From assembly GCF_040564635.1 (NCBI RefSeq), contig NZ_CP159837.1:4327001-4391000 (forward strand): DNA of 64,000 nucleotides, given 5' to 3'. Below the pieces are notes generated by a model. That model searched no databases, was not told where the DNA came from, and saw only the letters and a list, made by a program, of their open reading frames with translations. A program made the translations under genes and the position numbers. Shown here piece by piece: positions 1 through 8,497 of this stretch; within the stretch, counting starts at the first letter, position 1, and each line of letters begins with the position of its first letter. This DNA is from Planktothricoides raciborskii GIHE-MW2 (GTDB taxonomy: Bacteria; Cyanobacteriota; Cyanobacteriia; Cyanobacteriales; Laspinemataceae).

Positions 1-217
1 CTTCTAAAATAGCACAACCATTGAGATAATCCGGTTGTGGCGGCCCAACGGGAGCGGTTTGATACCAACTGGATTTGGCTTTAACGGTAATCCCAGGAGT
101 TTGATCAAGATTTTTCAGGGCGGATTCTAGTATCACTAGAGAGTCACCCAGGTTGCTGCCAAGGGCGATCGCACTAAGCATAGGTTCTGTGTCCAATTTT
201 TCAGTGTGATCAACCAT
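1..217 (-). CDS. folK: HPPK, 2-amino-4-hydroxy-6-hydroxymethyldihydropteridine diphosphokinase (N-terminal part)
   Basis: The reverse strand encodes an N-terminus containing AIALGSNLGDS, the hallmark start of HPPK, then a WYQTAPVGPPQPDYLN stretch that matches the family's substrate-binding region. The enzyme pyrophosphorylates 6-hydroxymethyl-7,8-dihydropterin in folate synthesis in the cytosol. The gene runs off the left edge, so only about 70 residues are visible. Two in-frame ATGs exist, at 217 and 181. The outer one has a weak GAG upstream and the inner one starts directly before the conserved block, so the start is uncertain. It is divergent from the pteridine reductase gene beginning at 329. 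Confidence 0.85.
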   Translation of the reverse strand, partial: MVDHTEKLDTEPMLSAIALGSNLGDSLVILESALKNLDQTPGITVKAKSSWYQTAPVGPPQPDYLNGCAILE

Positions 218-328
218 AAACTCAAAAATAAAGCAGCTAAATTGACCACATAATTTTATTGTATCGAGATTTGTCAAAAAGCTCATTTTCTGGTTTGGTA
301 GATTAATAGACATCATCTAAAAAAGACA

Positions 329-1081
329 ATGGATTTAAATAGAAAAGTCGCCCTGGTTACAGGGGGTGGCATTCGGATAGGACGTGCGCTGGTGATTGCT
401 CTAGCTAAAGCTGGGTGCGACGTCTTTATTCATTACGGCAACTCTGCGGATGCGGCAGCAGAAGTTAAAGCCCAAGTAGAATCCTTGGGACGGCGTGGAA
501 TTACCTACTCCGCAGATTTGGCAGACCCCTCTGCCACGGATATGGTAATGCCCAAAGCTGTTGAAGCCTTTGGTCAAGTTGATATCCTGATTAATAGTGC
601 TTCTATTTTCCCAGAAGAAGATAGATTTAACCAGATTGACGTTGCTTTGTGGGATAAAATTTTGGCGATTAACCTGCGTGCGCCATTTCAACTTTCTCAA
701 GTCTTTGCCAAGCAAATTCCCCCAGACAGTCAAGGAAAAATCATCAATATTAATGATGCTCGCATTCCCCACCCCAATACAGACCATTTTGCCTATCGTT
801 TGACCAAACGGGGCTTGTGGGATATGACACAAATGATGGCTTTAGAATTAGCTCCCCGGATTACCGTAAATGCTGTCGCACTCGGACAAATTCTTGAAGA
901 CCCGATGGCCCCAGACCCTAAAAAGTTTATGGAAGATTATGCACAGCAGCATATTCCATTAAAAATTCCTGGTAATACTAAGGTTGTGACAGATAGCGTG
1001 CTGTTTTTACTCGAACAAGATTTTTTGACGGGTAGCACAATCACTCTGGATGGGGGTGAATATATTAGACCTCTTGCCTAA
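329..1081 (+). CDS. PTR1/FolM-like pteridine reductase (SDR family)
   Basis: A 250-residue short-chain dehydrogenase. The nucleotide motif is TGGGIRIG (residues 11-18), with Arg where classical SDRs have Gly, as in PTR1 and FolM. The catalytic set is D143, Y156, K160. PTR1 enzymes likewise use Asp-Tyr-Lys with 13- and 4-residue spacing instead of the usual Ser-Tyr-Lys. NSAS at 89-92 is the SDR structural motif. The likely reaction is NADPH reduction of a dihydropterin or dihydrofolate. Divergent folK, the glycosyltransferase downstream and folB nearby support a pterin or folate role. The exact substrate is inferred; a generic SDR remains possible. Confidence 0.75.
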   Translation: MDLNRKVALVTGGGIRIGRALVIALAKAGCDVFIHYGNSADAAAEVKAQVESLGRRGITYSADLADPSATDMVMPKAVEAFGQVDILINSASIFPEEDRFNQIDVALWDKILAINLRAPFQLSQVFAKQIPPDSQGKIININDARIPHPNTDHFAYRLTKRGLWDMTQMMALELAPRITVNAVALGQILEDPMAPDPKKFMEDYAQQHIPLKIPGNTKVVTDSVLFLLEQDFLTGSTITLDGGEYIRPLA

Positions 1082-1162
1082 ATTACCATAAATTAGGTTT
1101 AAACATATTGATTTTGCCTGTAAAATTCGACGACAAGAGCTAGATTTATAGGGATGTTTCGG

Positions 1163-2230
1163 TTATTTCTGTGGCAAAACATCTTGAAACCATTGCTCTA
1201 ATCTATCTCCAAAGATTGATAAAGAATATTCCATCTCTGCCCGTTGGCGACAGATATGGCGATCGATTTGGTTAATCCCCTTGATGGCTGCAATTAATTC
1301 ATCTAGGTTATCAGGTTCTACTAACCAACCCGTTCGACCATCTACCACAATTTCTGAGGAGCCACCGCGACGATAGGAAATCACCGGAACCCCGCAAGCA
1401 AGGGCTTCCAGTGCTACCCTACCTAAAGCTTCTACCCACTTATGGGTCATCAGTAAAGCTTGACATTTTCCTAATGCGCTTTGAAATTCTTTGGTGGGTA
1501 AAAAGCCCATATACTCTATGGAAGCCTGGGGATAGTCCCGGCAGATCTGTTGCCAATATTCTGGATCTTGAAGATAGCCAAATACTTGTAGATGAATACC
1601 AGTTTTTTGAGCAGCAGCAACTGCATCTTCGAGTCCCTTTTCTGCTGATATTCGCCCTGCCCAAGCTAAACCATTTCCAGGTTCTGGGCAAAATTGATAT
1701 TGAGTTAGGTCAATAGCACCCCCTAAAATTCTAAAGGATTCGGCGACTGAGTAGGTAGCAGCTTGAGCTTTGGTATGGGCCCCCAGAGTTCCTGGACAGA
1801 GGTGTGCTACCCTTTCAATCGCCCGATCCATCACACCAGTCCAGGAACCGATACAGACATAGTGAAGAACGGGGCATTTAAAGAAGGGTGATAAGTAAAA
1901 GGGCAACCATTCGTAACCAAAATCAATAATTAGGTCATAATCAGCCTGGACTTGATGGGCATAATGCCACATATTGGCCAAAACTGAGTTATGGGGAATA
2001 ATTACGGGGTCGTTATAGGTGGGTTCGGGGATTAAGGGTTGCAGTTCTCCAGGAATTTCTTTGACGGGTAGAGATGCTACGGTGGAGTCTGTAGGGGCAA
2101 CGATTTGGATTTGATGTCCTCGTTGGATCATTTCTGTGGCGATGGTCTTGAGATTTAGGGCGACTCCTCCCAGACGACCGGAGTTTAAGGAACTGACAGG
2201 ACTAGAGACAAAAAGTAATTTCATCTTCAA
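1163..2230 (-). CDS. Glycosyltransferase family 4, possible pterin glucosyltransferase
   Basis: A 355-residue GT-B enzyme. The N-terminus has a Gly-rich acceptor loop (SGRLGGVALNLKT). The C-terminal half carries AWAGRISAEKGLEDAV and the donor-binding EALACGVPVISYRRGGSSEIV of the GT1/GT4 clan. As I remember them, cyanobacterial UDP-glucose:tetrahydrobiopterin glucosyltransferases have a similar length and start, and a pteridine reductase gene converges on this one, so a pterin acceptor is plausible. This is inference; a polysaccharide or lipid acceptor is equally consistent with the fold. It is the last gene of a minus-strand run that follows the GT2 gene by only a few bases. Confidence 0.7.
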   Translation of the reverse strand: MKMKLLFVSSPVSSLNSGRLGGVALNLKTIATEMIQRGHQIQIVAPTDSTVASLPVKEIPGELQPLIPEPTYNDPVIIPHNSVLANMWHYAHQVQADYDLIIDFGYEWLPFYLSPFFKCPVLHYVCIGSWTGVMDRAIERVAHLCPGTLGAHTKAQAATYSVAESFRILGGAIDLTQYQFCPEPGNGLAWAGRISAEKGLEDAVAAAQKTGIHLQVFGYLQDPEYWQQICRDYPQASIEYMGFLPTKEFQSALGKCQALLMTHKWVEALGRVALEALACGVPVISYRRGGSSEIVVDGRTGWLVEPDNLDELIAAIKGINQIDRHICRQRAEMEYSLSIFGDRLEQWFQDVLPQK

Positions 2231-2234
2231 AAAT

Positions 2235-3122
2235 CTAAGGGGTAACTGATTCTAATTCGGGTTTTAACCAATCCGCATGACCATTTTCGGTCTGGTCGAG
2301 GAATTGTTCTAGATTTTGGCATCGTCCGGATTCCATATACCGGCGAAAGAGTCGATTGAGGAGTAAGTTTTGAGAAAATTCTTAGTAGGCTACTTGCCGA
2401 ATTTCTGGGGTGAGATCGAGTTTTCCTTCTTCTAATAAGGCGAGGATTTGTTGATAGGAGCGTTCGGCGGTTTCAAAGGCGTTGGCGGACTGAGTGATGG
2501 AGTTGTCTCGCTTGTAGTAGCGATAAAGGGGCTGAGGGTGAATGGCTATTTTCCCTACTCGGCTTAATAGTTCGAGATTGAACAGGACATCGGCAGCAAA
2601 GGGGACTTTTGTCCAACCCCGACCAAAAAATTCCCGACGGAAGACGGGGAAGAATGGGACACGGGGCTTGAGAATATCATCCGCTGTGGCAAAGGTAACG
2701 GTGGTGCGATCGCCGAAGGGACGCTTATACAGCATCAAGTCTGTGTTATATACGCCCGTATTGTCGATCGCCGCACCGTATTCCATCGCCAGGGGAAGCA
2801 GTTCTGCCAGACGGTTGGGTTGGAAAGCATCGTCAGCATCGAGGTTGGCGATGACCTCGCCAGTAGAAATGGCCATTGCCGCATTGCGGGCGGGGGCTTC
2901 TCCACTACCACAGCCCCCCGTGTAAGATTGTTTCAATCGCCCGTCTTCAATGCCGTGGCGAGATAGCACGGATAAATAGTCTACCCCGTCGTCCGAACCG
3001 ATCGCTGCTTCCCAGTTTGTATAAGTCTGGTTTAGGAGGCTTTTGACAGTTTCAGCGATCGTGTTTTCGGCTTGGTAGGCTGGAATCAGAATACTAACTA
3101 AGGGGGCAACACCGTTGCACAT
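2235..3122 (-). pseudogene. Glycosyltransferase family 2 interrupted by an in-frame TAA
   Basis: The GT-A fold is clear: VSILIPAYQAENTI at the N-terminus, then LNQTYTNWEAAIGSDDG and the metal-site region NLDADDAFQPNRLAEL. Reading stops at a TAA at 2384-2382 after IRQVAY. The same frame continues without shift for 48 more codons (EFSQNLLLNRLFRRYMES...) to a TAG at 2237-2235, just before the GT4 start at 2230. A single CAA-to-TAA change explains this. The truncated form keeps the catalytic domain, so residual activity cannot be excluded. A longer open frame reaches 3176, but those codons lie in a 12-bp tandem repeat; Met at 3122 precedes the conserved start. Confidence 0.75.
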
Positions 3123-3166
3123 AGTAAATAAGTAAATATATAAGTAAATATATAAGTAAATATATA
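3123..3166. repeat. 12-bp tandem repeat at the GT2 start
   Basis: Three perfect copies of AGTAAATATATA plus a partial one lie just upstream of the GT2 start. Read through, they would add a low-complexity YIYLYIYL tail, which argues for the later Met. The AT-rich unit may affect expression of the GT2 gene. Confidence 0.85.
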
Positions 3167-3172
3167 CTTTAG

Positions 3173-4273
3173 TCAATTGATATGCTGCTGATTTTTCCCG
3201 TTTTTTTGGCTGATTAAATTGGGACTAGACTCTGCTAAATAGTAATCCACTCCCTTATTGACAAATTGCACTGTAAACGCATCTTGATAATTCAAATTCC
3301 GTGCATAAATTCCCAGTTCTGCCATACTTTCAAACAATAATTTCCAGCGATCCTTACTCATAGTCCCGATCCCTTGCTTTTGAGCCTCTGACGAAAGAAT
3401 CATCTCATACTCTTTGAACTTTGCTAATCCGTAAGCTAGTTCTTCATCTGTGATTTTTGGATTCTCCTTTTTAATCAGACTATTACCCGGATCTGGATTC
3501 TGTAAATAGCTGTACCACCCCTGAATAGACGCATCAACAAATCGTTGGACTAGATCGGGATTTTTTTCTACCAGTTCTTTTCTGGTTTCAATGGTAGCAG
3601 CATAGGATAAGTAACCATAATCTGCTAACAAAAAGACTAAAGGCTTAAATCCCCCCTGTTTTTCAATCATTAATGGTTCATGGGTAATATAACCTTGTTG
3701 GGCTGAATTTTTATCCACGATAAAAGGAACTGGATTAAAGTTATAAGGCCGTTTTTGGTCATCGGTAAAACCATATTTAGCTTTTAAAAAAGGCCAGTAG
3801 GTGACATTGGCTGCGGAAGAAACATAAATAGGTTTTCCCTTAAGGTCTGCCAAGGTTTTAATGTCTGGGTTAGGATGAGCGATTAAACATTGGGGATCTT
3901 TCTGAAAAATAGCAGCGACGGTGATTTTAGGAATTCCTTCTGCTACAGCCTTGATTGCGTCAATCGGGTTCCCCATATTAAAGTCAATCAGACCTCCCAT
4001 CAGTAATTGAGTCCCATTTGCTTGAGGCCCACCCATTCTAATCGTGACATCTAAACCGTGGTTTTGGTAAATTCCTGTTGCCAAAGCTTGATAAAATCCA
4101 CCGTGTTCTGCAACTGCGGTCCAATCTGTAGCTAATGTCACTCGATCGCTGCCAGAATTCCCCCCTGACAGTTGACTCTTTTGAGTACAGGCAGCTATCA
4201 GACTACTCATGCAGATAGAACCGTACTTCAGTAACGTGCGGCGATTGATTAAATGATTGGTTAGAGAATTCAT
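3173..4273 (-). CDS. NMT1/SsuA-like ABC substrate-binding lipoprotein
   Basis: A 366-residue secreted protein. The N-terminus has RR at 11-12, a hydrophobic core and a lipobox ending at C29 (SLIAAC), so it should be a membrane-anchored lipoprotein, possibly exported by Tat. The mature part begins VTLATDWTAVAEHGGFYQA and contains GIYQNHGLDVTI and DLKGKPIYVSS, typical of NMT1/THI5-like binding proteins for thiamine precursors, sulfonates or similar small molecules. No permease or ATPase lies nearby, so it is an orphan here. It sits 36 bp after the methyltransferase in the same minus-strand run. The ligand is unknown. Confidence 0.8.
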   Translation of the reverse strand: MNSLTNHLINRRTLLKYGSICMSSLIAACTQKSQLSGGNSGSDRVTLATDWTAVAEHGGFYQALATGIYQNHGLDVTIRMGGPQANGTQLLMGGLIDFNMGNPIDAIKAVAEGIPKITVAAIFQKDPQCLIAHPNPDIKTLADLKGKPIYVSSAANVTYWPFLKAKYGFTDDQKRPYNFNPVPFIVDKNSAQQGYITHEPLMIEKQGGFKPLVFLLADYGYLSYAATIETRKELVEKNPDLVQRFVDASIQGWYSYLQNPDPGNSLIKKENPKITDEELAYGLAKFKEYEMILSSEAQKQGIGTMSKDRWKLLFESMAELGIYARNLNYQDAFTVQFVNKGVDYYLAESSPNLISQKNGKNQQHIN

Positions 4274-4309
4274 AACTTTGGCCTAGATAGTGAAGGAATT
4301 TAGCTGATA

Positions 4310-5059
4310 TTATTTCTGGCACTCGATTAATCGCATCGGTGGATTATCTAATAAATCTTGCCAATAGTCCTGACCAAATTTTTCAATTCCTTCAGGAGAA
4401 ATCATGGGTTTGTACCAGTTGACTGTCTTAAACCCGACTTCTTTGAAAGCCCATTCATAAGTTTCTTGACTCAAATAATAGTCATCAATTACGATCTGTT
4501 CTCCATTCACATCGAAAGCCAAGCTAGGAATTGCCATTCCATCCTGAAAATTAGAAAGATTAGTATTTCTATAATATCCGTATTTTTCGATTCGCTTATA
4601 CGACTCTGAAGATAAGGCAACATTATTATTGAGTGCCACAAATCGGCCACCCGGTTTCAAGTTGTCATAGATGGTTTGGCACATTTGGCGCAGTTGGTCT
4701 TTGGTTTGAGCGTGATTGATAGAGAAAGCTGCGCCAACCAGATCGAAACTATCTATTGTCCCCAGTTCGCACATATCACTAACGATATATTCTATTCCCA
4801 GGGATTCTTTGGCTTCTTGTTCTCTGGCCAACTCTATCATTTTGGGAGAGATATCTACCCCGACTACTCGGACTGCACCATTTTTTTTAAAGTTTCGGCT
4901 GTGTATCCCTTCTCCACAACCGAGATCGAGAATTGATTTACCCGAAAGATCCCCCAATTTGTGCAAATAAGTATAAGTCTCAACATATAAGTAGATGCTG
5001 TAGATATTTTGCTGCCGAAATTGTTTGTATTGGGTTGCTATGGGATCATAAACTGCCAT
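4310..5059 (-). CDS. Class I SAM-dependent methyltransferase
   Basis: A 249-residue protein with the Rossmann SAM-binding motif ILDLGCGEGIHS (about residues 43-54), an acidic GVDIS strand end, and the post-motif LKPGGRFVALN. The C-terminal part (YDDYYLSQETYEWAFKEVGFK) resembles small-molecule methyltransferases of the ubiE/toxoflavin-synthase type. It is the first gene of the minus-strand run ending in the two glycosyltransferases, suggesting work on a shared metabolite. The substrate cannot be named from sequence. Confidence 0.8.
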   Translation of the reverse strand: MAVYDPIATQYKQFRQQNIYSIYLYVETYTYLHKLGDLSGKSILDLGCGEGIHSRNFKKNGAVRVVGVDISPKMIELAREQEAKESLGIEYIVSDMCELGTIDSFDLVGAAFSINHAQTKDQLRQMCQTIYDNLKPGGRFVALNNNVALSSESYKRIEKYGYYRNTNLSNFQDGMAIPSLAFDVNGEQIVIDDYYLSQETYEWAFKEVGFKTVNWYKPMISPEGIEKFGQDYWQDLLDNPPMRLIECQK

Positions 5060-5281
5060 ATTTTTCTCCGATTACAACTTAGCCGTAATTTGGTGGCTTG
5101 ATTTGACTTAAGACGATCGCCAAAGGGGTTAAATATATCGAGAAAATCCAGAAATTTCTAGATTTTTTTGGGAATTGGTCAGGAATTCGCTCTGTAATTC
5201 GCTCTGTCTCAAATTGATCGCCTCATGGCCGAATAGACCATTATTATATAATACAGCAGATAGAGGCTAGAGATCGCGCGG

Positions 5282-5650
5282 TTAAGAAACTCGATCTTTG
5301 TCGCGAATCATTTCGATCACAATATGTCCAGGGAAACCGGGAATCGGTGGAGAAACTTTCACCAAGCGCGATCGCACTTTTTGCACCTTTTCAAAGTTAA
5401 GCATCGCTTCAATAATCGCGGTATTCAACCGTTCCACGGTCTTGAATTTTGCCGTTTCCATCAGTTGCCGGACTTGTTCCACCACATCAGCGTAATTTAA
5501 AGTATCTTCCAGGCGATCGTTTTGACCCACCACCGACAAATCCAACCATAAGGTCAAATCGACTTCAAACCATTGACCAAGTACCTGTTCTTCGGGAAAG
5601 TACCCAACATATCCGTAATACCGCAGCCCGGTAATTTCGATCGCGTCCAT
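5282..5650 (-). CDS. folB: Dihydroneopterin aldolase
   Basis: About 122 residues beginning MDAIEITGLRYYGYVGYFPE, the conserved start of FolB, which cleaves 7,8-dihydroneopterin to the HPPK substrate. Family features include the Tyr-rich first strand, the ED-LNYADV segment and VERLNTAIIEA, and the C-terminal VKVSPPIPGF. An upstream in-frame ATG at 5683 would add 11 non-conserved residues, so I prefer 5650. It makes the substrate of the folK product encoded at the left edge. Confidence 0.9.
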   Translation of the reverse strand: MDAIEITGLRYYGYVGYFPEEQVLGQWFEVDLTLWLDLSVVGQNDRLEDTLNYADVVEQVRQLMETAKFKTVERLNTAIIEAMLNFEKVQKVRSRLVKVSPPIPGFPGHIVIEMIRDKDRVS

Positions 5651-5881
5651 TTTTTTGCCAAAGCTTGCTTGATTTTGCTCCAAGGGCGATCGTGATTTCT
5701 ATGACTGTGGTTCAAACTATGCAGGTTTTTCACAGTCAACCCCATTCAGTGATGCGCCAACAGAATATCATAAACCAAGTGGGGGGAATTTTTACCAGGG
5801 TCGGGAAATCTGCCACTGGGTGAAGATCCTTCGATACCCCCTTGCCAATCACACCGATTATTTGTTATAATAAAAAACGTT

Positions 5882-5953
5882 GCTGGTGTAGCTCAGTGGT
5901 AGAGCACCCGCCTTGTAAGCGGGCGGCCATCGGTTCAAATCCGTTCACCAGCT
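5882..5953 (+). tRNA. tRNA-Thr (UGU)
   Basis: A 72-nt cloverleaf. The acceptor GCTGGTG pairs with CACCAGC; the D-arm is GTAGCTCAGTGGTAGAGC; the anticodon stem CCCGC/GCGGG encloses loop CTTGTAA with anticodon TGT; and the T-arm contains GGTTCAAATCC. CCA is not encoded. The first base follows an AT-rich block with TTGTTATAATAAA, a likely promoter. Confidence 0.95.
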
Positions 5954-6007
5954 TTATACCTATTCCCTTATAGACTCAGGATTTTAGGGGTTTACTCAAG
6001 CTAAATT

Positions 6008-6067
6008 TGATATAAAGTAACTCAGTTTTGACTCATTTTTGATTCAAAACTGAGTTACTTTATATCA
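6008..6067. repeat. Perfect 24-bp inverted repeat between two tRNA genes
   Basis: Arms 6008-6031 and 6044-6067 are exact reverse complements around a 12-nt loop. No T-run follows either arm. It may stop transcription from both converging tRNA genes or be a small palindromic mobile remnant. Confidence 0.8.
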
Positions 6068-6121
6068 GATATATAGTCAATCAATCCCTATAAGCCTTAA
6101 GTTATAAGGATTTATTTAAAA

Positions 6122-6194
6122 CGAGCATGGAGGGATTTGAACCCCCGACCCTCAGAACCGGAATCTGATGCTCTATCCACTGAGCTACATGCCC
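6122..6194 (-). tRNA. tRNA-Arg (CCG)
   Basis: A 73-nt cloverleaf on the minus strand. The acceptor GGGCATG pairs with CATGCTC with one G-U; the D-arm is GTAGCTCAGTGGATAGAGC; the anticodon stem TCAGA/TCTGA encloses TTCCGGT with anticodon CCG; and the T-arm contains GGTTCAAATCC. CCA is not encoded. It converges with the tRNA-Thr gene. Confidence 0.95.
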
Positions 6195-6366
6195 TCACAG
6201 ATTTCTACTATAACATGGTTTTGCTCGAATTGCTAGTTTTGAGGGAACTTTTTTTGCCGATCGCCGATTTGACTAGGGTGTGGGGTGTTCTGGGGCGGAA
6301 TATTTCCGGGACGGAGGAGCAGCGGCTCCCCGGGGCGGGGAGCCGTATATCGTGCGGTAAGAAGGT

Positions 6367-6436
6367 TATTGGCTAATGACTAATAGCTAATAGCTATTAG
6401 CTAATAACTAATAAATGATAGATGATAAGTGATAGC
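6367..6436. repeat. Low-complexity CTAATAGCTAATA tract
   Basis: Degenerate 7-8 bp units (CTAATAG, CTAATAA, ATGATAG) fill the space next to the stop codon of the malic enzyme gene. The same kind of short tandem tract recurs at 36061, 43556 and 45603. Confidence 0.7.
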
Positions 6437-6441
6437 TGGGA

Positions 6442-7833
6442 TTAAGCGCGAGCGATGCCTTCTTGACGGGCGGCTTGTTGGACAGCGGCAGAGACGGCAG
6501 GGACTACTCGGCGATCGAATACCGAGGGAATGATATGCTCAGAATCTAATTCCGCCGGAGAGACTAAAGCGGCGATCGCCTCAGCGGCGCTTAGATACAT
6601 AGAGTCAGTAATTGTGGTGGCTCGACAGTCGAGGGCGCCGCGAAAAATTCCCGGAAAGGCTAAGACATTGTTAATTTGATTGGGGTAGTCACTGCGTCCG
6701 GTAGCGATGACGGCCACCTTGTCGGCAACTAATTCGGGCTGAATTTCCGGAATGGGGTTGGCCATCGCAAAGATGATGGGGTTTTTGGCCATTGTTCCGA
6801 CCATTTCTGGGGTGAGAACTCCAGGCGCACTTAAGCCAATAAAGACATCGGCACCGACTAGGGCATCGGCTAGACTGCCGCCTTTTTCTGCGGCAAATTC
6901 CCGTTTTTCCTCGGTTAAATTGGGGCGATCGCGGGCAATTATTCCCTTGGAATCGCACATAGAGATATATTTGGCTCCAGATGTACGCAGTATCCGGGCA
7001 ACGGACACTCCTGCCGCTCCTGCGCCATTCATCACAATCCGCACTTTGTCCATTGATTTATTGACAACTTTCAAGGCATTAATTAAAGCCGCCAAAGAGA
7101 CAATGGCCGTGCCATGTTGGTCATCGTGAAACACGGGAATATCTAGTTCCTGGCGTAATCTGGCTTCAATCTCAAAACACCGAGGGGCACTAATATCTTC
7201 TAGGTTGACCCCACCAAATACGGGGACGATATTTTTCACTGTTTGGACTATTTGATCTGTATCTTGGGTGTCCAGACAAATGGGAAAGGCATCGATTCCG
7301 GCAAAGGCTTTAAACAGCATGGCTTTGCCTTCCATCACAGGCAAAGCGGCTGCAGGGCCGAGGTTGCCCAATCCCAACACTGCCGAGCCATCGCTGATGA
7401 TCGCCACTGTATTGTTTTTGATGGTGAGATTGTTTACTTGTTCGGGATTTTCCTTGATTTCTAGACAAATTCGCCCTACTCCTGGGGTGTACGCCATGGC
7501 CAAGTCCGCTTGGGTCGCTAGAGGAATTTTGTTTTCCATCCGGATTTTGCCCCCACGATGCATATTAAAGGTGCGATCGTATATATTGATAACTTTAATA
7601 TTAGGTAGGTTCTTGACTGCTTGAGTAATTTGTTGGGCGTGCTCGCAGCTTGCCGCATCTACGGTGACATCCCGGATGATGCTCGATCGGTCTTGGGAAA
7701 TTAAGTCTATTTGACCCAGGCTGCCCCCGACTGAAGCGATCGCCTGAGTGACTTGAGCCAGCATACCCGTGCGATTGGGAAGCTGTAAGCGCATAGTTAA
7801 ACTAAAACTAGAATTTGGGGTCAAATTGACCAT
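6442..7833 (-). CDS. NAD(P)-dependent malic enzyme with N-terminal ACT domain
   Basis: A 463-residue protein. Residues about 8-85 form an ACT-like regulatory domain (LTMRLQLPNRTGMLAQVTQ). The malic enzyme core follows: AYTPGVGRICLEI, the active-site Lys region VMEGKAMLFK, the metal-binding PVFHDDQHGTA and the Rossmann motif VMNGAGAAGVSVA. It decarboxylates malate oxidatively to pyruvate. Fusion to ACT is common in bacterial malic enzymes and suggests control by an amino acid or other small ligand. It appears to be a single-gene unit. Confidence 0.93.
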   Translation of the reverse strand: MVNLTPNSSFSLTMRLQLPNRTGMLAQVTQAIASVGGSLGQIDLISQDRSSIIRDVTVDAASCEHAQQITQAVKNLPNIKVINIYDRTFNMHRGGKIRMENKIPLATQADLAMAYTPGVGRICLEIKENPEQVNNLTIKNNTVAIISDGSAVLGLGNLGPAAALPVMEGKAMLFKAFAGIDAFPICLDTQDTDQIVQTVKNIVPVFGGVNLEDISAPRCFEIEARLRQELDIPVFHDDQHGTAIVSLAALINALKVVNKSMDKVRIVMNGAGAAGVSVARILRTSGAKYISMCDSKGIIARDRPNLTEEKREFAAEKGGSLADALVGADVFIGLSAPGVLTPEMVGTMAKNPIIFAMANPIPEIQPELVADKVAVIATGRSDYPNQINNVLAFPGIFRGALDCRATTITDSMYLSAAEAIAALVSPAELDSEHIIPSVFDRRVVPAVSAAVQQAARQEGIARA

Positions 7834-8331
7834 AAGGTGATGTTTCTCCTACAAGGCGGTTTAAAAATAGAGACAAGTGTTACGTCGGTAATTCTTGTTC
7901 TGAGTTGAACAGAGATTTCAGATCCTACATCTTTTCCGATCGTTCTTGTACAGAAAAAATATTCACCGCAGACCCTTGGCTGTTCCCGCCTCAAGAAACT
8001 GGAGAAAAGCCATTTCGGATCCCGGATCATGCCTGAGATCGTCTCAATAGTTAATTTTCCTTAGTTGATTTTTCTTTAATTGTTCCCCATAATCTGCCGG
8101 AAATTCCTTTAATCCGGGTGCGATTCCGCCAGAGCGGATCGCGATCGCGAATCGCCAAAAATATTTTTCACGCTTCAACCGGGCTTCATTCCTAGGAGAT
8201 GAGTTCAGACGGCATCAACTCAGATTTTTTTCATATTCTGCTAATTTTTGCTCTAACCCTTACCAAGACAATGGCTGGGATTGCTAATCTTCCCGATGGT
8301 TTGATGGATTTTTCTGGCAAAAATTCCCAAA
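7834..8331. other. Intergenic stretch without a supported gene
   Basis: This stretch holds the 5' region of the malic enzyme gene and further unassigned sequence. Reading frames here are short and lack conserved features. It leads into the dyad at 8332. Confidence 0.5.
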
Positions 8332-8361
8332 AAAATAGTGTGATTTAAATCACACTATTTT
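8332..8361. promoter_or_regulatory. CRP-type operator inside a perfect 30-bp palindrome
   Basis: The core at 8339-8354 is TGTGATTTAAATCACA, which is TGTGA-N6-TCACA, the consensus bound by E. coli CRP and by the cyanobacterial cAMP receptor SyCRP1. Perfect dyad symmetry continues to 8332-8361. It lies about 145 bp upstream of the small gene at 8498 and is the only such site I saw. Confidence 0.75.
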
Positions 8362-8367
8362 GGTGTT

Positions 8368-8399
8368 TGTGTCACAAATATCATGGGTTCTGTGTCACA
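8368..8399. promoter_or_regulatory. Two TGTGTCACA direct repeats
   Basis: TGTGTCACA occurs at 8368-8376 and 8391-8399, 23 bp apart, just downstream of the CRP-type dyad. Each is a near-palindrome containing the CRP half-site TCACA. They may be accessory sites for the same or another regulator. Confidence 0.5.
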
Positions 8400-8497
8400 G
8401 TAAACTATGATAAATATCACTTTATATGAAGTTGACAATCACACTCTTTTCTTTAAATAAGCTTCATATTAAAGATAAAGAACTCAAGGTAAGATCG

